The position numbers were made by a program, and so were the translations under genes. Below are positions 35,827 through 47,831 of a stretch of DNA of 64,000 nt, piece by piece. The DNA comes from Boletus sp. NGJ (lineage: Eukaryota > Basidiomycota > Agaricomycetes > Boletales > Boletaceae), in NCBI GenBank assembly GCA_019096195.1, contig JAGTXK010000055.1, forward strand, positions 2,108,001-2,172,000. The letters run 5' to 3'. The notes beneath the pieces are model-generated. The model saw nothing but the letters and a program-made list of their open reading frames with translations, was not told where the DNA came from and did not search any database. Within the stretch, counting starts at the first letter, position 1. Each line of letters opens with the position of its first letter.

Positions 35827-36036
35827 TGGAGATCTGGAAGATCTCTGGCGACCGTGCGTGCGTGCGTAGAGAGTATAAAAGACAATAAAAATGTATTCGG
35901 TGTCTGTGCGTATCGTTACATATGAAGAAGAGGAAATGTGGACATCGATAAAATAACGTATAGCTACTATCCGATATGTCCTGGTTAAACACAGCTCAAC
36001 CATTGCGTGAGTTTTAAGATGAATAGTAAATCTAAA

Positions 36037-37428
36037 TCACACCCTCCCCGACCGTGAACGGACATGCCACGCTCGCTTAAACCACCTATGGTTTAGCTTC
36101 AGGCCAGGCAGGGTACTAAACCCTGGTATCGCGTCGATGTGCTCCACCTGGGCTTTCCCGTCCGCAATATCGATGCTGCCCTTGCCAGTCACCTGAATGT
36201 TCACATGCGTCATGTCGCTGCAGTCTGTGTCCGCTGTCCAGTAGAACGGCAGGGTGGACACCTTGTCATGCTCCCACGCGTCGATCGCGTCGAGCGCTGC
36301 CTGACCCCAATCAAAAGTCTCGTGTGCCGCATGATCGGCCGGCCCATCAACAAACACAACGAGTTTTTCATTCTCGGGCCGGATGAAACCCTCCCGAACG
36401 CCATTCCGGATGAGGTCACGGAGCGGGTTGTAATACGAGAAGACGTTAATGATGATGACAGCTGTAAGAGGGTGATTGCGCAGGATGTCAAAGATGGCAA
36501 GATGAGTAGGGTCGAGACCAGTGTATTAAGGGACGTCTTACGCTTATTGTGGATATTAAGTTGGTTCCATGTGACGACTTCGAGTATCTGACCAATGACA
36601 GACGATCCGTCAGCATGAGGCTATGCAGGGTGCCGCCGAACATACCTCTTCAAAAGTGCCAAAGCCGCCAGGCAGGCCGATAAAGGCCCCTACACGTTTC
36701 GCCATTTCGATTTTGCGCTCATGCATGGAGTTGACGACAATCTAGTGGGTCACGGTGAAACGTGTCAGCAGATGCCGTATTCGTCAATGCGGGTGCAGCA
36801 AGGCCTGGTCTGCACGTGTAGAGCGCGAGAAAAATACTCACTGTTTCGACCTAATTACGCGGCAGGAAGGTGAAGGACCGGTCAGCATTCCGTGTGTGGG
36901 CCCGAAGATCCCCGATACGTACCTCGCCCCTCCGCTTCTCATCCAACAGTTCAGCGATCGAATTGGATGTTGGCTGGCCATTTCCTTTATCCTTCTCACC
37001 GCCGGCGGCAAGGATCGCGTATGGGATGATTCCTATGACTTTACCGCCCTCGGAGTGGGCGACGGCACCGGACACGACGCCCATGATACCGCTGTTGCCC
37101 CCTCCATATACGAGGGGTCGGTTTGCTGCTACGAGCGCATGTGCTATGGCTGTGTGGGAAAGCGACGACAAGGAAATGAACGAACGCCCATCAAGCGAGC
37201 GATCGACGACTTACACTCTGCAGCTTGCTGGAAGGCCTTTTGATGGCCAAGGGATGCAGCACAGTATACTGCCACGGCTCGTGACTTGGAGGGTGCAACC
37301 ATGGTTACTTCAAGCTGTTCTTCGAGAACCGGAAACGTTCCAGCAGGGGGGACAGCAGGGATAGGGGACGAGACAGGTGTGGGAGCGGTCGATTGGGGGA
37401 GGTTGGAAGGAAGGGGTAATTGGGCCAT
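36037..37428 (-). CDS. LOG-family cytokinin riboside 5'-monophosphate phosphoribohydrolase-like protein
   Basis: Nucleoside-5'-monophosphate phosphoribohydrolase fold (often misnamed lysine decarboxylase). In plants and some fungi it frees active cytokinin bases; here the substrate is not known. Coding pieces: [54 protein letters not shown], then [20 protein letters not shown] with the signature [11 protein letters not shown] in frame, [20 protein letters not shown] and [20 protein letters not shown]. The catalytic Arg and Glu of the family (MHxRK and PGGxGTxxE) are both present. After FYWT the frame continues for about 60 residues to 36037, longer than usual; an uncalled intron there is possible. 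Start 37428 was preferred; a second Met at 37302 is also plausible. Confidence 0.86.
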
Positions 37429-37970
37429 TCCACGGGGACTTGGACGGTATTTAAACGTACGGGGATGATGCAAGCCTGAACCTGAGGGCTGCGGCGGTGT
37501 GGCCTTGTTGGCAAGTGGATGGGGTAATGCGGCGAGGCAAACTTGAAGCTACAACGAGGCAGATCTGACTCGAATTGCCAACGCTCGTACGCGAGATTCT
37601 TTAGCGCCGGAAACCGGGAACCCCGTATCATGATGTACTCGAGGAGGATGTCGGACGTCCCAGTGAAGCTTTTGAAGTTTCGGGCTGATACACCAAACTT
37701 GTCGTATTGCGTCAGGACGGAACAGTGCCTTGTCAGTATCTAAGCGAGTTCCTGCCACACACGTCCCGCAAATGAACGCCTGATCCGCTACTATTTCGTT
37801 TCAGAACCAACAAAATTTGTTTGTAACTACGGCCGGTGTCTGTTTTACAGTAACTTCGCCAATTTGATACGCCCATGACACTTGTAGCAGTGTCCGGCCG
37901 CAGTGGATCGCTTGCACTGACCAACCGATTGAGCCAATCAGACCAAGTTACTGACAGTCTGTTAGTTGCA
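37429..37970. other. Intergenic region between LOG and phospholipase-like genes
   Basis: 542 bases. A TTTAAATA box on the minus strand (37448-37455) lies only about 20 bases before the ATG at 37428. If it is used as a TATA box, translation would more likely begin at the Met at 37302. No further gene supported. Confidence 0.35.
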
Positions 37971-39519
37971 TCACCACCCTTCCTCCCCACCCCTTCTCCC
38001 TCTGAAATTGCATTCCACGAATAAAGGAACGATACCTGCATCAATAGGATCCTCATAATAATCCATCAATGCCCATCCCCTTATCCGCGGCCCCGCGTCA
38101 GTATACGAGCTGAACCATGCACCGTCTCCAGTCCATCTCTGACGTTCATAATCCGGCGAGTCGCCTTGGCGATCGGCGTGATTGCAGCTCAGTTGGTCCA
38201 ACAACCATTTTCCGACTCTTTCGTTCACGCCTTCAAACCCAAGACCCCACTTTGGCCATCCGAACCCACGGGAGATTACGGGAGGCAAGGCGAAGGGGAT
38301 AGAAGCCGCCGACGTGAAAGAGATGGAAAGGGTCGGCACCAGCGAATTGGGAGGCGGGACGAGAATTTCCGTAGACATCGCAGCCTTTTCAGGGATGGAG
38401 AAAAAGGACGGGATGCCATACCTGTTTCACTCCAAGTGAGCGGTAGACATACAATGCGGTTTGCAGGGGCGGATGGCACGCGGACTTACCAATCCTGAAT
38501 TCGGACTAGGGTCCGGTCACATTCCCACTGAAAACCTTCCTTTACGCTGTCTGGCCAAAGAGGTGCATGAATCCCATTGGCACCGTTCTCCCAACCATCG
38601 CCACCAAACCGGCTGAACATGACGGCTTTGCCTCGGACTTCTCCAAGACTAGGTATCCGGTTGTCAAGGAACCACATTTGCAATCCGCCAGGTGACGCTA
38701 CGATTTCTTCACGGACTAGTATAGGAAACAATATTGTGTCGGAATCTTCTTGTTTGATAGAGACCACGAGCGTCTCACTCTCTGTTTTAGGTGAAGTGAG
38801 AAAGTCGTGCATTGTGACGAGCATATCTGCAAATGAAGTAACTTCGGGGAATATCCCATGATATGCGATGAGTCGACCGTCTATGATGGAGAGCCGGATG
38901 TCAACCACACGAATCCCTGCATGCAACTGGGTATCCAAGGGTTTAGATTGGCATTGCGAAATTGGCCAGCCATAGAACGCCATTGTTTCGTGCGTCCCTA
39001 TGGCGGGGGGGGGGGGGGGGGGTTAGCAAAACGGTCTCCAGAAGAATGGGGAGGACTGACCTGGAAGCATCAGGGACGAAAGGGGTACCGAATTTGGGAT
39101 GCTTGCAAGGAAGCATGAGGTATCTCTGTACGGGAACACAACCAATATGTGGTGTTTGCGGGATATCTGTTTGAACATGAAAGTCAGCACAACCCTGGGT
39201 AGTTCCGATGCGTAATGCTGCACACCCGATTGTGATATATGATCCAAGGGAAGTCTCCCTGCACTGCAACCCGTTGCCACTTTCTCCCGGGTGCCATAGT
39301 CAGTTTGACTGCGATCGAACTTGCACCCTCAACGACGCCGATGAGTTCCTTGGTACTGGAACTTTGCGAGCGTCTCGAAAATAAGAGGGATGTGCATTTG
39401 GGAGAGAACTGAACGCTTTCGGAGAGTGGGGGGACTAGGAGGATGTGCCCGTTCCCCGTATTCCCCCCAAACTGGCAATGGAGGCTGTCATGTGTCTGGT
39501 TCGAGACTCTGAAACGCAT
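37971..39519 (-). CDS. PI-PLC X-domain phosphodiesterase
   Basis: Phosphatidylinositol-specific phospholipase C-like enzyme of the short, bacterial-like fungal type. Exon 1 starts at 39519 with GGNTGNGHILLVPPLSESVQ and a beta-rich N-terminal region (TKELIGVVEGASSIAVKLTM). The X domain follows: LSSLMLPG-THETMAFYGW with the first catalytic His, DTQLHAGIRVVDIRLSIIDG, LIAYHGIFPEV with the second His, SETLVVSIKQED, GEVRGKAVMFSRFGGDGWE and, in the last exon, a helical C-terminus (GFGWPKWGLGFEGVNERVGK to VPLFVECNFRG). No Y, C2 or EF-hand domain. No clear signal peptide. The third intron carries an 18-base homopolymer. The gene is head-to-head with RAD1, 172 bases apart. Confidence 0.85.
39005..39022. 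repeat. 18-base G/C homopolymer inside an intron
   Basis: Eighteen consecutive G on the plus strand. On the coding (minus) strand of the phospholipase-like gene it is C18, placed between a GCTAAC branch-like site and the CCATAG acceptor, so it forms nearly the whole polypyrimidine tract. Confidence 0.95.
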
Positions 39520-39691
39520 AGAAAATGACTGTCAAGGTCGAAACCTATGAGCGTGGTTTCCACTGGCCCTGGCACAATTTTAGTCCGCCATGACAGCGGA
39601 AGGTACCACTTATACCCACACAGCACGTAACTCGAGACTTGGTCCGAGTCGGGTCAACAAAACTTACGGTGACATTTGCTCCGACTCAGCC
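39520..39691. promoter_or_regulatory. Shared upstream region of the PI-PLC gene and RAD1
   Basis: 172 bases between divergent start codons. No TATA box and no MluI cell-cycle box (ACGCGT) seen. Bidirectional promoter inferred. Confidence 0.4.
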
Positions 39692-41589
39692 ATGTCAGAG
39701 CCGTTCCTTTCACAGAGTCAACCCCAAGAAACAATTCCGGTATCTTGTACGGTACAGTACTGAGCCTCTCTGACCACATTGTCGTGCATCCAGGTCCTCA
39801 CAGCATCGGTCCGCGATGTGAGATTCTTTGCAGCGCTCTTAAAGGGCATCAGCTTTTCTAATGTGAGTCCCTTTGTTCGATTGATGAGCATGTCGGATAA
39901 CAGCGTGGATCACGGTTTAAATCGCCGTAACCGCTTATTGGACCAGCGTGCAACTGTCACCCTTTCCGGGGACACCGCAATGGGGATGAGTGTCACCGTA
40001 GAAGAAGCCCACTGCTTGCTTGGTGCGTGATCCAGACAGCCAGCCTCCGTGCTGCTCCACGGCTGCATCCATCGTCCTTCTTCATTTAGTTGTCTTTCCA
40101 ATTGACGCGCTGTCTCCCGATTCCACATAGCAACTTCCTACATTTATCGAGATCACTTTGACGAATGGAGTTACTCGCCCGACCTTTTTCACCCCGAAAA
40201 CTCGCAGCCTGTGCAAACACATGACCGAGATTCTGACTCGACAACATTCGAGATACCCCTTACCACACTCATCGAGTGCCTCGGCATCTTCGGCACGGCA
40301 AGTCTGTTTTCTCATTCAGGTGCACCCAAGCCAAAGAAATGGCGCAGAGAGGACGATGCATCTGGCGAAGAGCACAGGAATGTCAGAGGAAAAGGACGAG
40401 GAGCCCCACCCAACGACCCACAGCAAACCAATGCAGCACGCGGGCTCGAGCACTTTTTCGGGGGAGGGAATGAAAAGAGGACCAGCATGCGGCTTTCGTA
40501 TGCAGGGCCAGGCTACCCATTGACGTTATTGCTGTGAGCAGCTTACTACCTCGCCTTTTGTTCTTTTTGCTTGGGTGAGGTAATAACGAGTATACAATCT
40601 ATCTGTCTTTGTCAATAGCGCCGAGGACTCTTCAGGGCCTACGACGACATGCGAAATCACGACGTTCGACCCAGAGCCAAATCTAGAGCTTCCCTTCGAC
40701 GGCGATCAAACGCGAGTGTTCAATATCTCACTCGTGCGCACTGCGTGACTGATTGTATGCATACACCTTTTCCTCCTATTCCTTCCTCGTGCATTTGCTC
40801 CAATTTGGTAATTGCACTAGTGTGTTGAAGATTATATTCAAGGTCAGCACCGTGGTGGTTTAGTGCTCGTACTTCGTAGCCGAAGACGTTAAACTGATAT
40901 TTCGGTTGACCCACCCGCTGCGCACAGTCCTCATCATGGCTTCGGGATGCATTGTCCGAACTCGATCCTTCCTGTGAGAAAATCACTTTCATTGGCAATC
41001 CGGCCGCGGACGCTGCGAGAGGTGCTGGACAACAAAGGGGGACTGCTGGAGGAACGGCAAGCATCTCGAAGCCTCTCTTCCGTATCAAAGCGTCAGGAGA
41101 TTTCGGAAGCACCGAGGTGTGTGGCTCTTATCATGTCTTATCATCTCGCGGTCGTATTCTTCCTCTTCGGCGGTGATGGAAGAGAGACGTGGCATTGATT
41201 TCGATGTTGGACTGTGTAGATGGATTACCCGAATGATAGGGAGGTATTGGAGACGTTTGAATGTTCGCGACCTGTATCGGTCAGGTAAAATGTCTCACTT
41301 GTCCACAACATGTTTATCCTCACTCAATCGATACGGGTCGGTTCACATAGTTATCGCTTCGTGCATATTTCACGCACCATCCGCGCGCTTCAAAGCTCAT
41401 CAAAGACATCCTTGCGGATTGAAGCGGAAGGATTACTCAGTTTGCAGTTTCTAGTCCCTGTGCCAAAAGCCAGGGGCGGCGGGACGTCGGATTCGTTCAT
41501 AGAGTTTAGGGTGTGTGCGGTGGGCACGTCAGGAAATGTACGCTCACATACTTTCCCAGTGTATGCCATTGGACGACGAAGTCGCGTGA
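39692..41589 (+). CDS. RAD1: RAD1, subunit of the 9-1-1 checkpoint clamp
   Basis: PCNA-like subunit (Rad1/Rec1) of the Rad9-Hus1-Rad1 clamp that activates the ATR checkpoint. Exons join in phase: MSEPFLSQSQPQETIP, VLTASVRDVRFFAALLKGIS with FSN, RATVTLSGDTAMGMSVTVEE with AHCLLG, FDEWSYSPD, FEIPLTTLIECLGIFGTASL, MRLSYAGPGYPLTLLL, TTTCEITTFDPEPNLELPFD, SELDPSCEKITFIGNPAADA, SISKPLFRIKASGDFGSTE, MDYPNDREVLETFEC, YRFVHISRTIRALQSSSKTS, LRIEAEGLLSLQFLVPVPKA, and the end SFIEFRCMPLDDEVA at TGA 41587, where a GTGTGT-CCCAG intron removes an apparent read-through. Not to be confused with yeast Rad1 nuclease. An insert of about 60 hydrophilic residues follows GTASL, normal in fungi. The second and third exon borders near 40090 and 40740-40820 are approximate. 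Confidence 0.92.
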
Positions 41590-41705
41590 CCAGACCCATG
41601 TCTTCGCGAGTGGATGATCTTACCTTGGATTTTCGCTTGGTAGACAGTGGATAGTGCAGAAAGTCTAAGGTATCTATAAAAAGCCACTGAGGAACGGCGA
41701 AATGA

Positions 41706-42861
41706 TCAGAACAAGCCGTCGAAATATGCCGTAGTGCTATCCTTGGAAGTGGGTGAGACAGGTGCAGTCGATGAGGATGCTTTGCGGGGAGGTGGAACGT
41801 AGTCAACGATGATCGAGTCAAAGGAGGCTGGTGTTGATGACGCTGTTGAGGCGAATGAGTACGTGTCTTTGACTTTGGAGCAAAGTGACCTGCCATGCAG
41901 TGCTGGCTTTAACTTGGCTACAAGTCCCGATACAATCAGCTGGCGGATAGCATCACCGTCCAAAGGCTGGAAGCATGGTTTCTAAGTAGGTTTCCGGGGT
42001 GATTGAGGAAGACGTACCTTGGGAGGTGGCTCTGTCTTTGCGGGTGCTGCTGCTGTCTCCTTTGGTGAAAGCTTGTAGGTACCAAGGGGATTCGAAGCCC
42101 TCCCAAGGTATGCAAGAACATCACCCTTGGTCAGCATGCCTCGAACACCAGTTCCCTTGATGACCTCTGCATTGGTGATACCACCTTCAACGAGTAAACG
42201 GACGACAGATGGCATCAAATGCTTGGAGTGTGTTGGATGATGGACGTGTGTCTTTGGCTGTTGGGCAGGTTCAGGTGTCAGGGACGAAGACGGCGGTGAA
42301 GGAGAGGCAGCTGCAGAGGTCTCGGGTTTTGAGACAGACGCTGATTTAGGCTCCTCCTTCGGTGCTTGGAGGTTCGATATGTCATCACCTTCTTCTGCAA
42401 GGAGCGCAATGACTCTTCCAACTGGCACGTTTTTTGTACCGTCTGTGGCCTGGGTGGGTGTAAGTGTACGGGCTCGGCTACGTCCCACTCAACAGACACA
42501 CCAAAATCTTGCCCAGAACGCCGTCTTCCTGTGCCTCTACGTCGATTGTTGCCTTGTCCGTTTCCTGAAACGGGTGAGTGAACCGAGCCGGGTACACACG
42601 GCTTGACCACGCACGATTTCGAGCAAGACCTCGCCAGCGGAGAAGGATTCCCCCTCCTTTTTTTTCCAGGAAGTGATCCCACCCTCCGTCATCGTGGGTG
42701 ACATGGCTGGCATCTCGAGGTTGGCAATGGCACGGCGGAGGGTGGTTTGGTGCAAGCCTTTACAAGGTGTGAGCAGCAGCGGAGGGGAAAGAAAGTGAAT
42801 GAGTAGACATACATCTGCGGGGGATCGTCCGGGCGACGTGGGCAACAGTGCGAAATGACAT
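41706..42861 (-). CDS. PDX1: PDX1, pyruvate dehydrogenase complex component X (E3-binding protein)
   Basis: Structural subunit that tethers dihydrolipoamide dehydrogenase to the mitochondrial pyruvate dehydrogenase core. Order: presequence MSFRTVAHVARTIPRR; lipoyl domain LEMPAMSPTMTEGGITSWKK, GESFSAGEVLLEI, and after an intron ETDKATIDVEAQEDGVLGKI with the lipoylated Lys; NVPVGRVIALLAEEGDDISN; a Pro/Ser/Ala-rich hinge; a peripheral-subunit-binding domain MPSVVRLLVEGGITNAEVIK with GTGVRGMLTKGDVLAYLG; and a short C-terminal region with SIIVDYVPPP. The catalytic acyltransferase domain with the HxxxDG motif is absent, which separates it from E2. Length about 300 residues as in fungal Pdx1. Intron junctions are canonical. 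It is divergent with EAF1. Confidence 0.9.
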
Positions 42862-43145
42862 TGCGTGATGAGGAGCAGCAGCCTGCCGTACCCTTTGCTG
42901 TCGTGCACAACTTCGTCTAAGTTCTTGCCGGAATGTAAGCGACCCCCCTTGGTTCATGAAGTGACCCCTCTGTAGTCACTCCTCGTAATATTGTCCTACC
43001 GAAAAGGCCAACTAGCGACAGACGGCTTCGCTAGTGACATCGACGACAAACCATTCAAATCTGACATTCGCTCGCTTTCTGTCTCGCTCCTGCGCCACAG
43101 CGACGACCGCGCAAACAACACACAAACGCTCGATTTCGCTATAGC
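42862..43145. promoter_or_regulatory. Shared upstream region of PDX1 and EAF1
   Basis: 284 bases between divergent start codons, without a recognisable TATA box. Bidirectional promoter inferred from spacing. Confidence 0.4.
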
Positions 43146-46100
43146 ATGTCCAAAGAGTTGACAGAGTCGCTAGTAGCAGAACGCGCCGCACAGCTCGAGT
43201 AAGTCCTATCGTTCATTATAACCCATCTCGGGCTTGCCGCCAACACCACACAGTGCAGTCATACAGCAGAGAAATGCGCTTCTTCATGAGATGTACCGCA
43301 TGATCCAACAGAAACACAACGTCGGTGTTCTCCTCGCACTCGATGATAGAACAGATTACAGAAACGATGAAGAGGACGCGGACGAGGGGTTGAAACAGTT
43401 TATGGATAGGTTCGATCTTAGCAAGGAGTAAGTGTCGCTCTTTATTCTATCTGTCGATGGTCTCATGTACCGGGATACACTATTCTAACTCATATCTCGG
43501 CAGCCCAGAATCAGGCTTAATATCCAATCTATCTGACAGCGAGCTTTCCGTTCCGTTTCCTTCCGAAGAAGTCACAGAGGAGATAAAGGAACCACCTGCA
43601 CCTGATCTTGATTCTCCGATGTCTGAGCCGCCTGCGTCACCTACACATGCTAGATCACCTGTGCAGAAAGAAGAGGATGAGGAAGCTGAGATTAACGACG
43701 TCGTGGAAGCTGCTGCAGATGTCGAGCTCCCCATATCACACCGATCTACGCCGCCCGTCCAGCAACCCAGAGATGTACAAGAGAAGGAGGAGGAGGAGGA
43801 GGAAGAGGAGGAAGAGGAAGAGGAAGAACAGGTATTACACCTCAAACACCCCGAACACCCCACTAGCGTACCTCCATTGCCTCGTCCGCTATCTCGCCCT
43901 GCATCGTCCCCTTCGCATCATAGTCCTGCAGTATCACGACATAGTTCGCAGATCCGGTCACCGCCCATACCATCGCAATCCCCTCGGCGCATCAGCGTCG
44001 AGCCTATCACCGAGACGGTGGAGATGGACACTTCGGAACCTATGGAGGACATTCGTGAAGAGTCTCCCCAGCTGGTGCTTCCATCATCGTCACCCGTACC
44101 TGCACAGACAACAGAGATAAACACCCAGAGCGAGGACGCCATTGTTGATGTCATGACTGCGGCCGTGGCCGCCCATTTGCCTTTCCCTATCCCAGAGGAT
44201 TTCCCGCATCCGATGGTAATCCACACTGCCGTCGATGTCACATCCATTCAGCCGTCTCTCCTCATACCCACACCAACATCTCCCGCTCCCTGCGCTGCCT
44301 GATTTTAGCTTTGAAGGACCCGATGGCGAAACTCTCGAAGAATCTCAACAAGCAACCTTCTCGACGGAGATTCAACATCATCACTTCAATCCCACCTATA
44401 ACCTCCCACCTCTCAAAGCGCTCCCCCCTGAGTATCTCCGCAAAGGTAGATCGTTGAAACAGAAAAAGAAAGACAAAACGGATACTAAAGGAAGTAAGGA
44501 AGAGTGGGCACCACTTGGATTCGCTAAGTGGGGTGCGATCATCCGTGCAAACCCGATTTATAAAAAGGTATCGAGGGCAACGAAGTGCTTGAGCACAAAA
44601 GATTGGAGTGTATGTATATTTCCCCTCCTTTGATCGTGCGTTGAACACCTGCGACTTTGTGCAGGTCGCGATCACAGAGCTGAGGCTTATACGCACGCTG
44701 GAGCGCGTCGAATCGCTCGAAAATGTAGCGAAGTGGAGTTATAGGCAACCCAAAAAACAGCGGAATCTGGGAGGAATGACGAAGACGCACTGGGACTATC
44801 TGTTGGACGAGATGGTACGTATCCTTATCCGTATCCTTTGTACTTTCCATTTTCTGCTCTCGTGGCTTCTATTGTGCTTGATGTAGATTGAATGACGGGG
44901 CTCATACTTATCTACTGACGACAGAAATGGATGCGTGTCGACTTCCGGGAAGAACGCAAATGGAAATACGTTCTTGCTTTCAATGTCTCCTCTGCCGTTC
45001 TCGAATGGCACGAAGCCGGGACTCGCGAAGAACGCATCAAGCTGGGCATCTGTATGCACTGGAAGCGACCGCGTACGACCGATTCCACCTCGCAGCAACG
45101 GCGACAACAGGACATAGAAGTGGACAATGAGGGAGTCGCCTGCGAACAGGGTGACAAAGAGCACGCGTACAGTGACCAGGAGTCTGTAGATGACGATGAC
45201 GAGGGGGAAGCGGAACCAAGGGACATCGTTGATGCGTTGGAGACAAGGAATGCCCTTGAGGAGGCGTTGGAGGGGAGTGGGTCGAGATCGGGGTCTGGGG
45301 TCGGGCGAGTCAGGGGAGAGTAGTCAGAGGCAGAGTATTGGCCCTGATGGCGTTCTGAGGCCGAAAGTGGAAGACGTGGAGGACTCGTCCGCGTTGGGCA
45401 ACGTGGGTAGTGCGTGGAGGGATGCAGATGCGATGGACATTGATGGCGTTCGGCCTGGCGTGGTTGAGGGGGATAAAGCTACAGATAGCGACGTTGGGAG
45501 GAGGCAGACGACGAAGACGGAGGTAGTTGATCTCGCGGGGCTCAAACCAGACTCGAGCGATCCAGTCCTGGGTTCACAGCCAGGCTCAGAATCCCAGAGC
45601 GGGACCCAATCCATACCGAGCCCGAGCAAGTCGGCGCCGAAGTCAAACTTGTATACACCATTGAGAGAACGGATCGCATACTCCGAAGACAGCAAATTGT
45701 TCGTGGACAACGACGATCTCGATCTCGTTAACGCACTTGCGGATCTCACTACGGAAGATTCTTCATCGCGCGCTCTTGATCTCGAGTCTGCATCCCCTCT
45801 TGACCTTTCCGACCTCTTCCCCGAGCTCCAGCAACTTGGTATGCTTGATGTTGCACCTTCCGAGCCGAAGAAGAGATCCGATAAGAAGTTGGAGCGGGAT
45901 GACAACAGGCGTGTTGACGACGCTGGGTACACGAAGATAGCACCCATGGGCAAATTCATGCTGTATAAGCCAACATTACTTGGCCCTTTGCAACCCGTGA
46001 GGCGGTGGAAGAACGGGAGGTGGCTTCCTCCGGAGGAGCCTGCTGTCACCGAGGCTGAGAGTTTGTCGAATAAAATTACCGACGAACAACTTTCTGGTGA

Positions 46101-47831
46101 GTCCGAATTTTAGTGATTGAGTGTGGGTAATACGTGCCTCGTCTTATCGGTTCCTTTTCTTCGAAGAACTCTTCGACGGCGTTAAACCACAGACCATCGG
46201 AGGGATCGTTGTCCCACACCCTCCAAAAGACAATAAAAAACGGCTTGATCATGCATGGAGCCCTTCAGAAGATGCCCTCCTCAAGTCTCTTGTTGAAAAG
46301 TACCCTTCTAATTGGACCCTTATCACGGATTCTTTCAATTCCACGCGCGTGACGATTTCAATTGACAAGCGGACGCCTTGGGAGTGCTTTGAACGCTGGA
46401 ACCTCAAGTTCGGTGGCAAGCCGAGTGGTATACCTGGCCATGCGGACGTAATTTCTCCGGCGGACGGAACGCCGCCCCCTGCCACGCTTTCTACGTCCCC
46501 GCAGCAGGTCCAGATGACGACGAGGGGTGTGAAACGCCTCGCGAATCTCAATACCGCCCAGGGCCCAGTCGGTGGGGTGGGTCCGACGGGTGTGACCATC
46601 ACTTCGGACACGATAAAGAGACGGAGACACTCGCTTATGTATGAGACGATACGAAAGACGGCAAAGAAAAGGGAGGTGACGCAGAAGGCTTCGAGTAGTG
46701 CGTTTCTTGACTTGTCTGTGGATGATTGCTAAAGGATTGGCAGTGAACCAGAGAAAACCTCCAAATATCCATGACACGCATGGCCAGTATACTAAGATGC
46801 CGAAGCTCACTCCCGCCGAGCTTAGCCGGATGAAAGGAGAGAAAGAGTCGAGGGATCAACAGGAACTGTTGATGGCACGACGGAGGCACGAGGAGCTTAC
46901 AAGACAACAATTATTGCGTGCACAGGTTATCCGTTTCTCGCCTTTGATACTGTCACATCGATTACTCACTGATATTCTGTGCAGCAAGCACCAGTCGCGG
47001 CAACTGCTTCTGCCCAACAGCAACAGCAACAGCAACAACAGCCACAGCAACAACAGCAACCACAACCGCAGCAACCACAGCAGCAGCAACAACAGACAAG
47101 CAACGGCGCCGCTCGGCCAGCTACCCAACCTTCCCAACCCGCTTCACAAGCCCGTGCTCAACCCGCGGTCCCTCAAGTCAATATCTCGCAGCAGCAGCGA
47201 ATGCCAACTCCGATGTCAGCAGCAGCAGCCTCGCGCATATCACCACAGCAGATGCTTCATGTCCAGGCAGTGCAAGTACGTGCGAATGCTATCACGGCTG
47301 TTTCCCAGTCGCAAGCGCAAGTACATGCCCAACTGCAGGCTCAAGTACAGGTTCAAGTGCAAGCACAAGGTACACCTCAGGCCGCTCTCAGTAGTCTACC
47401 TGTTGGTGCGCACCTCTCTCCACCATACCACTCCCGGGCAGCGACGTCCTCGCCCGGTATCGGTTCCGCTCAACAAGCATCTCCCCCTCGGACTGTGGTC
47501 ACTCCTTCGAAACGCTGCCTCTCCACGCCCACCGTCTGCCCAGCCCCAGCTGCCAATGCCATCACCCCAGATCCCCGGGAACGCGATGTCCCGTCCAACA
47601 AGCAACATTGCAGCGCATTATCTACCAGTGGTACCTCCTGGCACGCATTTCACGCAGGAACAGATGGACCAGGCGTTGAGGCTTTCGTCACTTATGCAGG
47701 TGAGAGGTTTCTTGTGTGAGAGATAATGGACGAAGCGATTTCCGCTAACACACGACCTCACTTTTGGCCTGGTGCAGCGGACGACGATGACGCAGGCGCA
47801 GCAAGGAGCACAGTACCCTTCACAGAGCTAG
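43146..47831 (+). CDS. EAF1: EAF1/VID21, HSA and SANT scaffold of the NuA4 histone acetyltransferase
   Basis: Platform subunit of NuA4, recruiting Tra1 and the acetyltransferase module. Start MSKELTESLVAERAAQLE at 43146. Domains in order: N-terminal helix VIQQRNALLHEMYRMIQQKH; an acidic Glu run (43788-43829) within a Pro/Ser-rich region; a conserved segment KWGAIIRANPIYKKVSRATK; HSA domain MTKTHWDYLLDEMKWMRVDF with EERKWKYVLAF (about 44780-44975), the actin/Arp4-binding helix; a Ser/Asp-rich linker; SANT/Myb domain AWSPSEDALLKSLVEKYPSN with WTLITDSFNS and WECFERWNLKFG (46250-46410); and a Gln-rich C-terminus (46990-47400, encoded by CAG/CAA repeats), ending at TAG 47829 after a last junction at about 47777. 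It is too short for the Swi2-like ATPase of animal p400. Roughly ten introns. Confidence 0.9.
43785..43829 (+). repeat. GAG/GAA repeat coding for a polyglutamate run of EAF1
   Basis: About 15 consecutive Glu codons (GAG with some GAA) in the EAF1 frame. On the other strand it gives a misleading serine run. Confidence 0.9.
46985..47100 (+). repeat. CAG/CAA repeat coding for a polyglutamine stretch of EAF1
   Basis: Mixed CAG and CAA codons interspersed with CCA and CAT/CCG, giving runs of Gln broken by Pro. Coding in the EAF1 frame. Length variation between strains would be expected. Confidence 0.9.

Noticed and set aside
17260-41589. A DNA-damage gene cluster (RAD18 and RAD1)
   Set aside because: The two genes are 21 kb apart, on opposite strands, with unrelated genes between them; proximity looks accidental.
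43480-43863. Serine-run protein on the minus strand
   Set aside because: It is the reverse complement of the Glu codon repeat of EAF1.
45324-46049. A 241-codon open frame on the minus strand
   Set aside because: Mirror of the Ser/Asp-rich linker of EAF1; composition follows from the coding strand.
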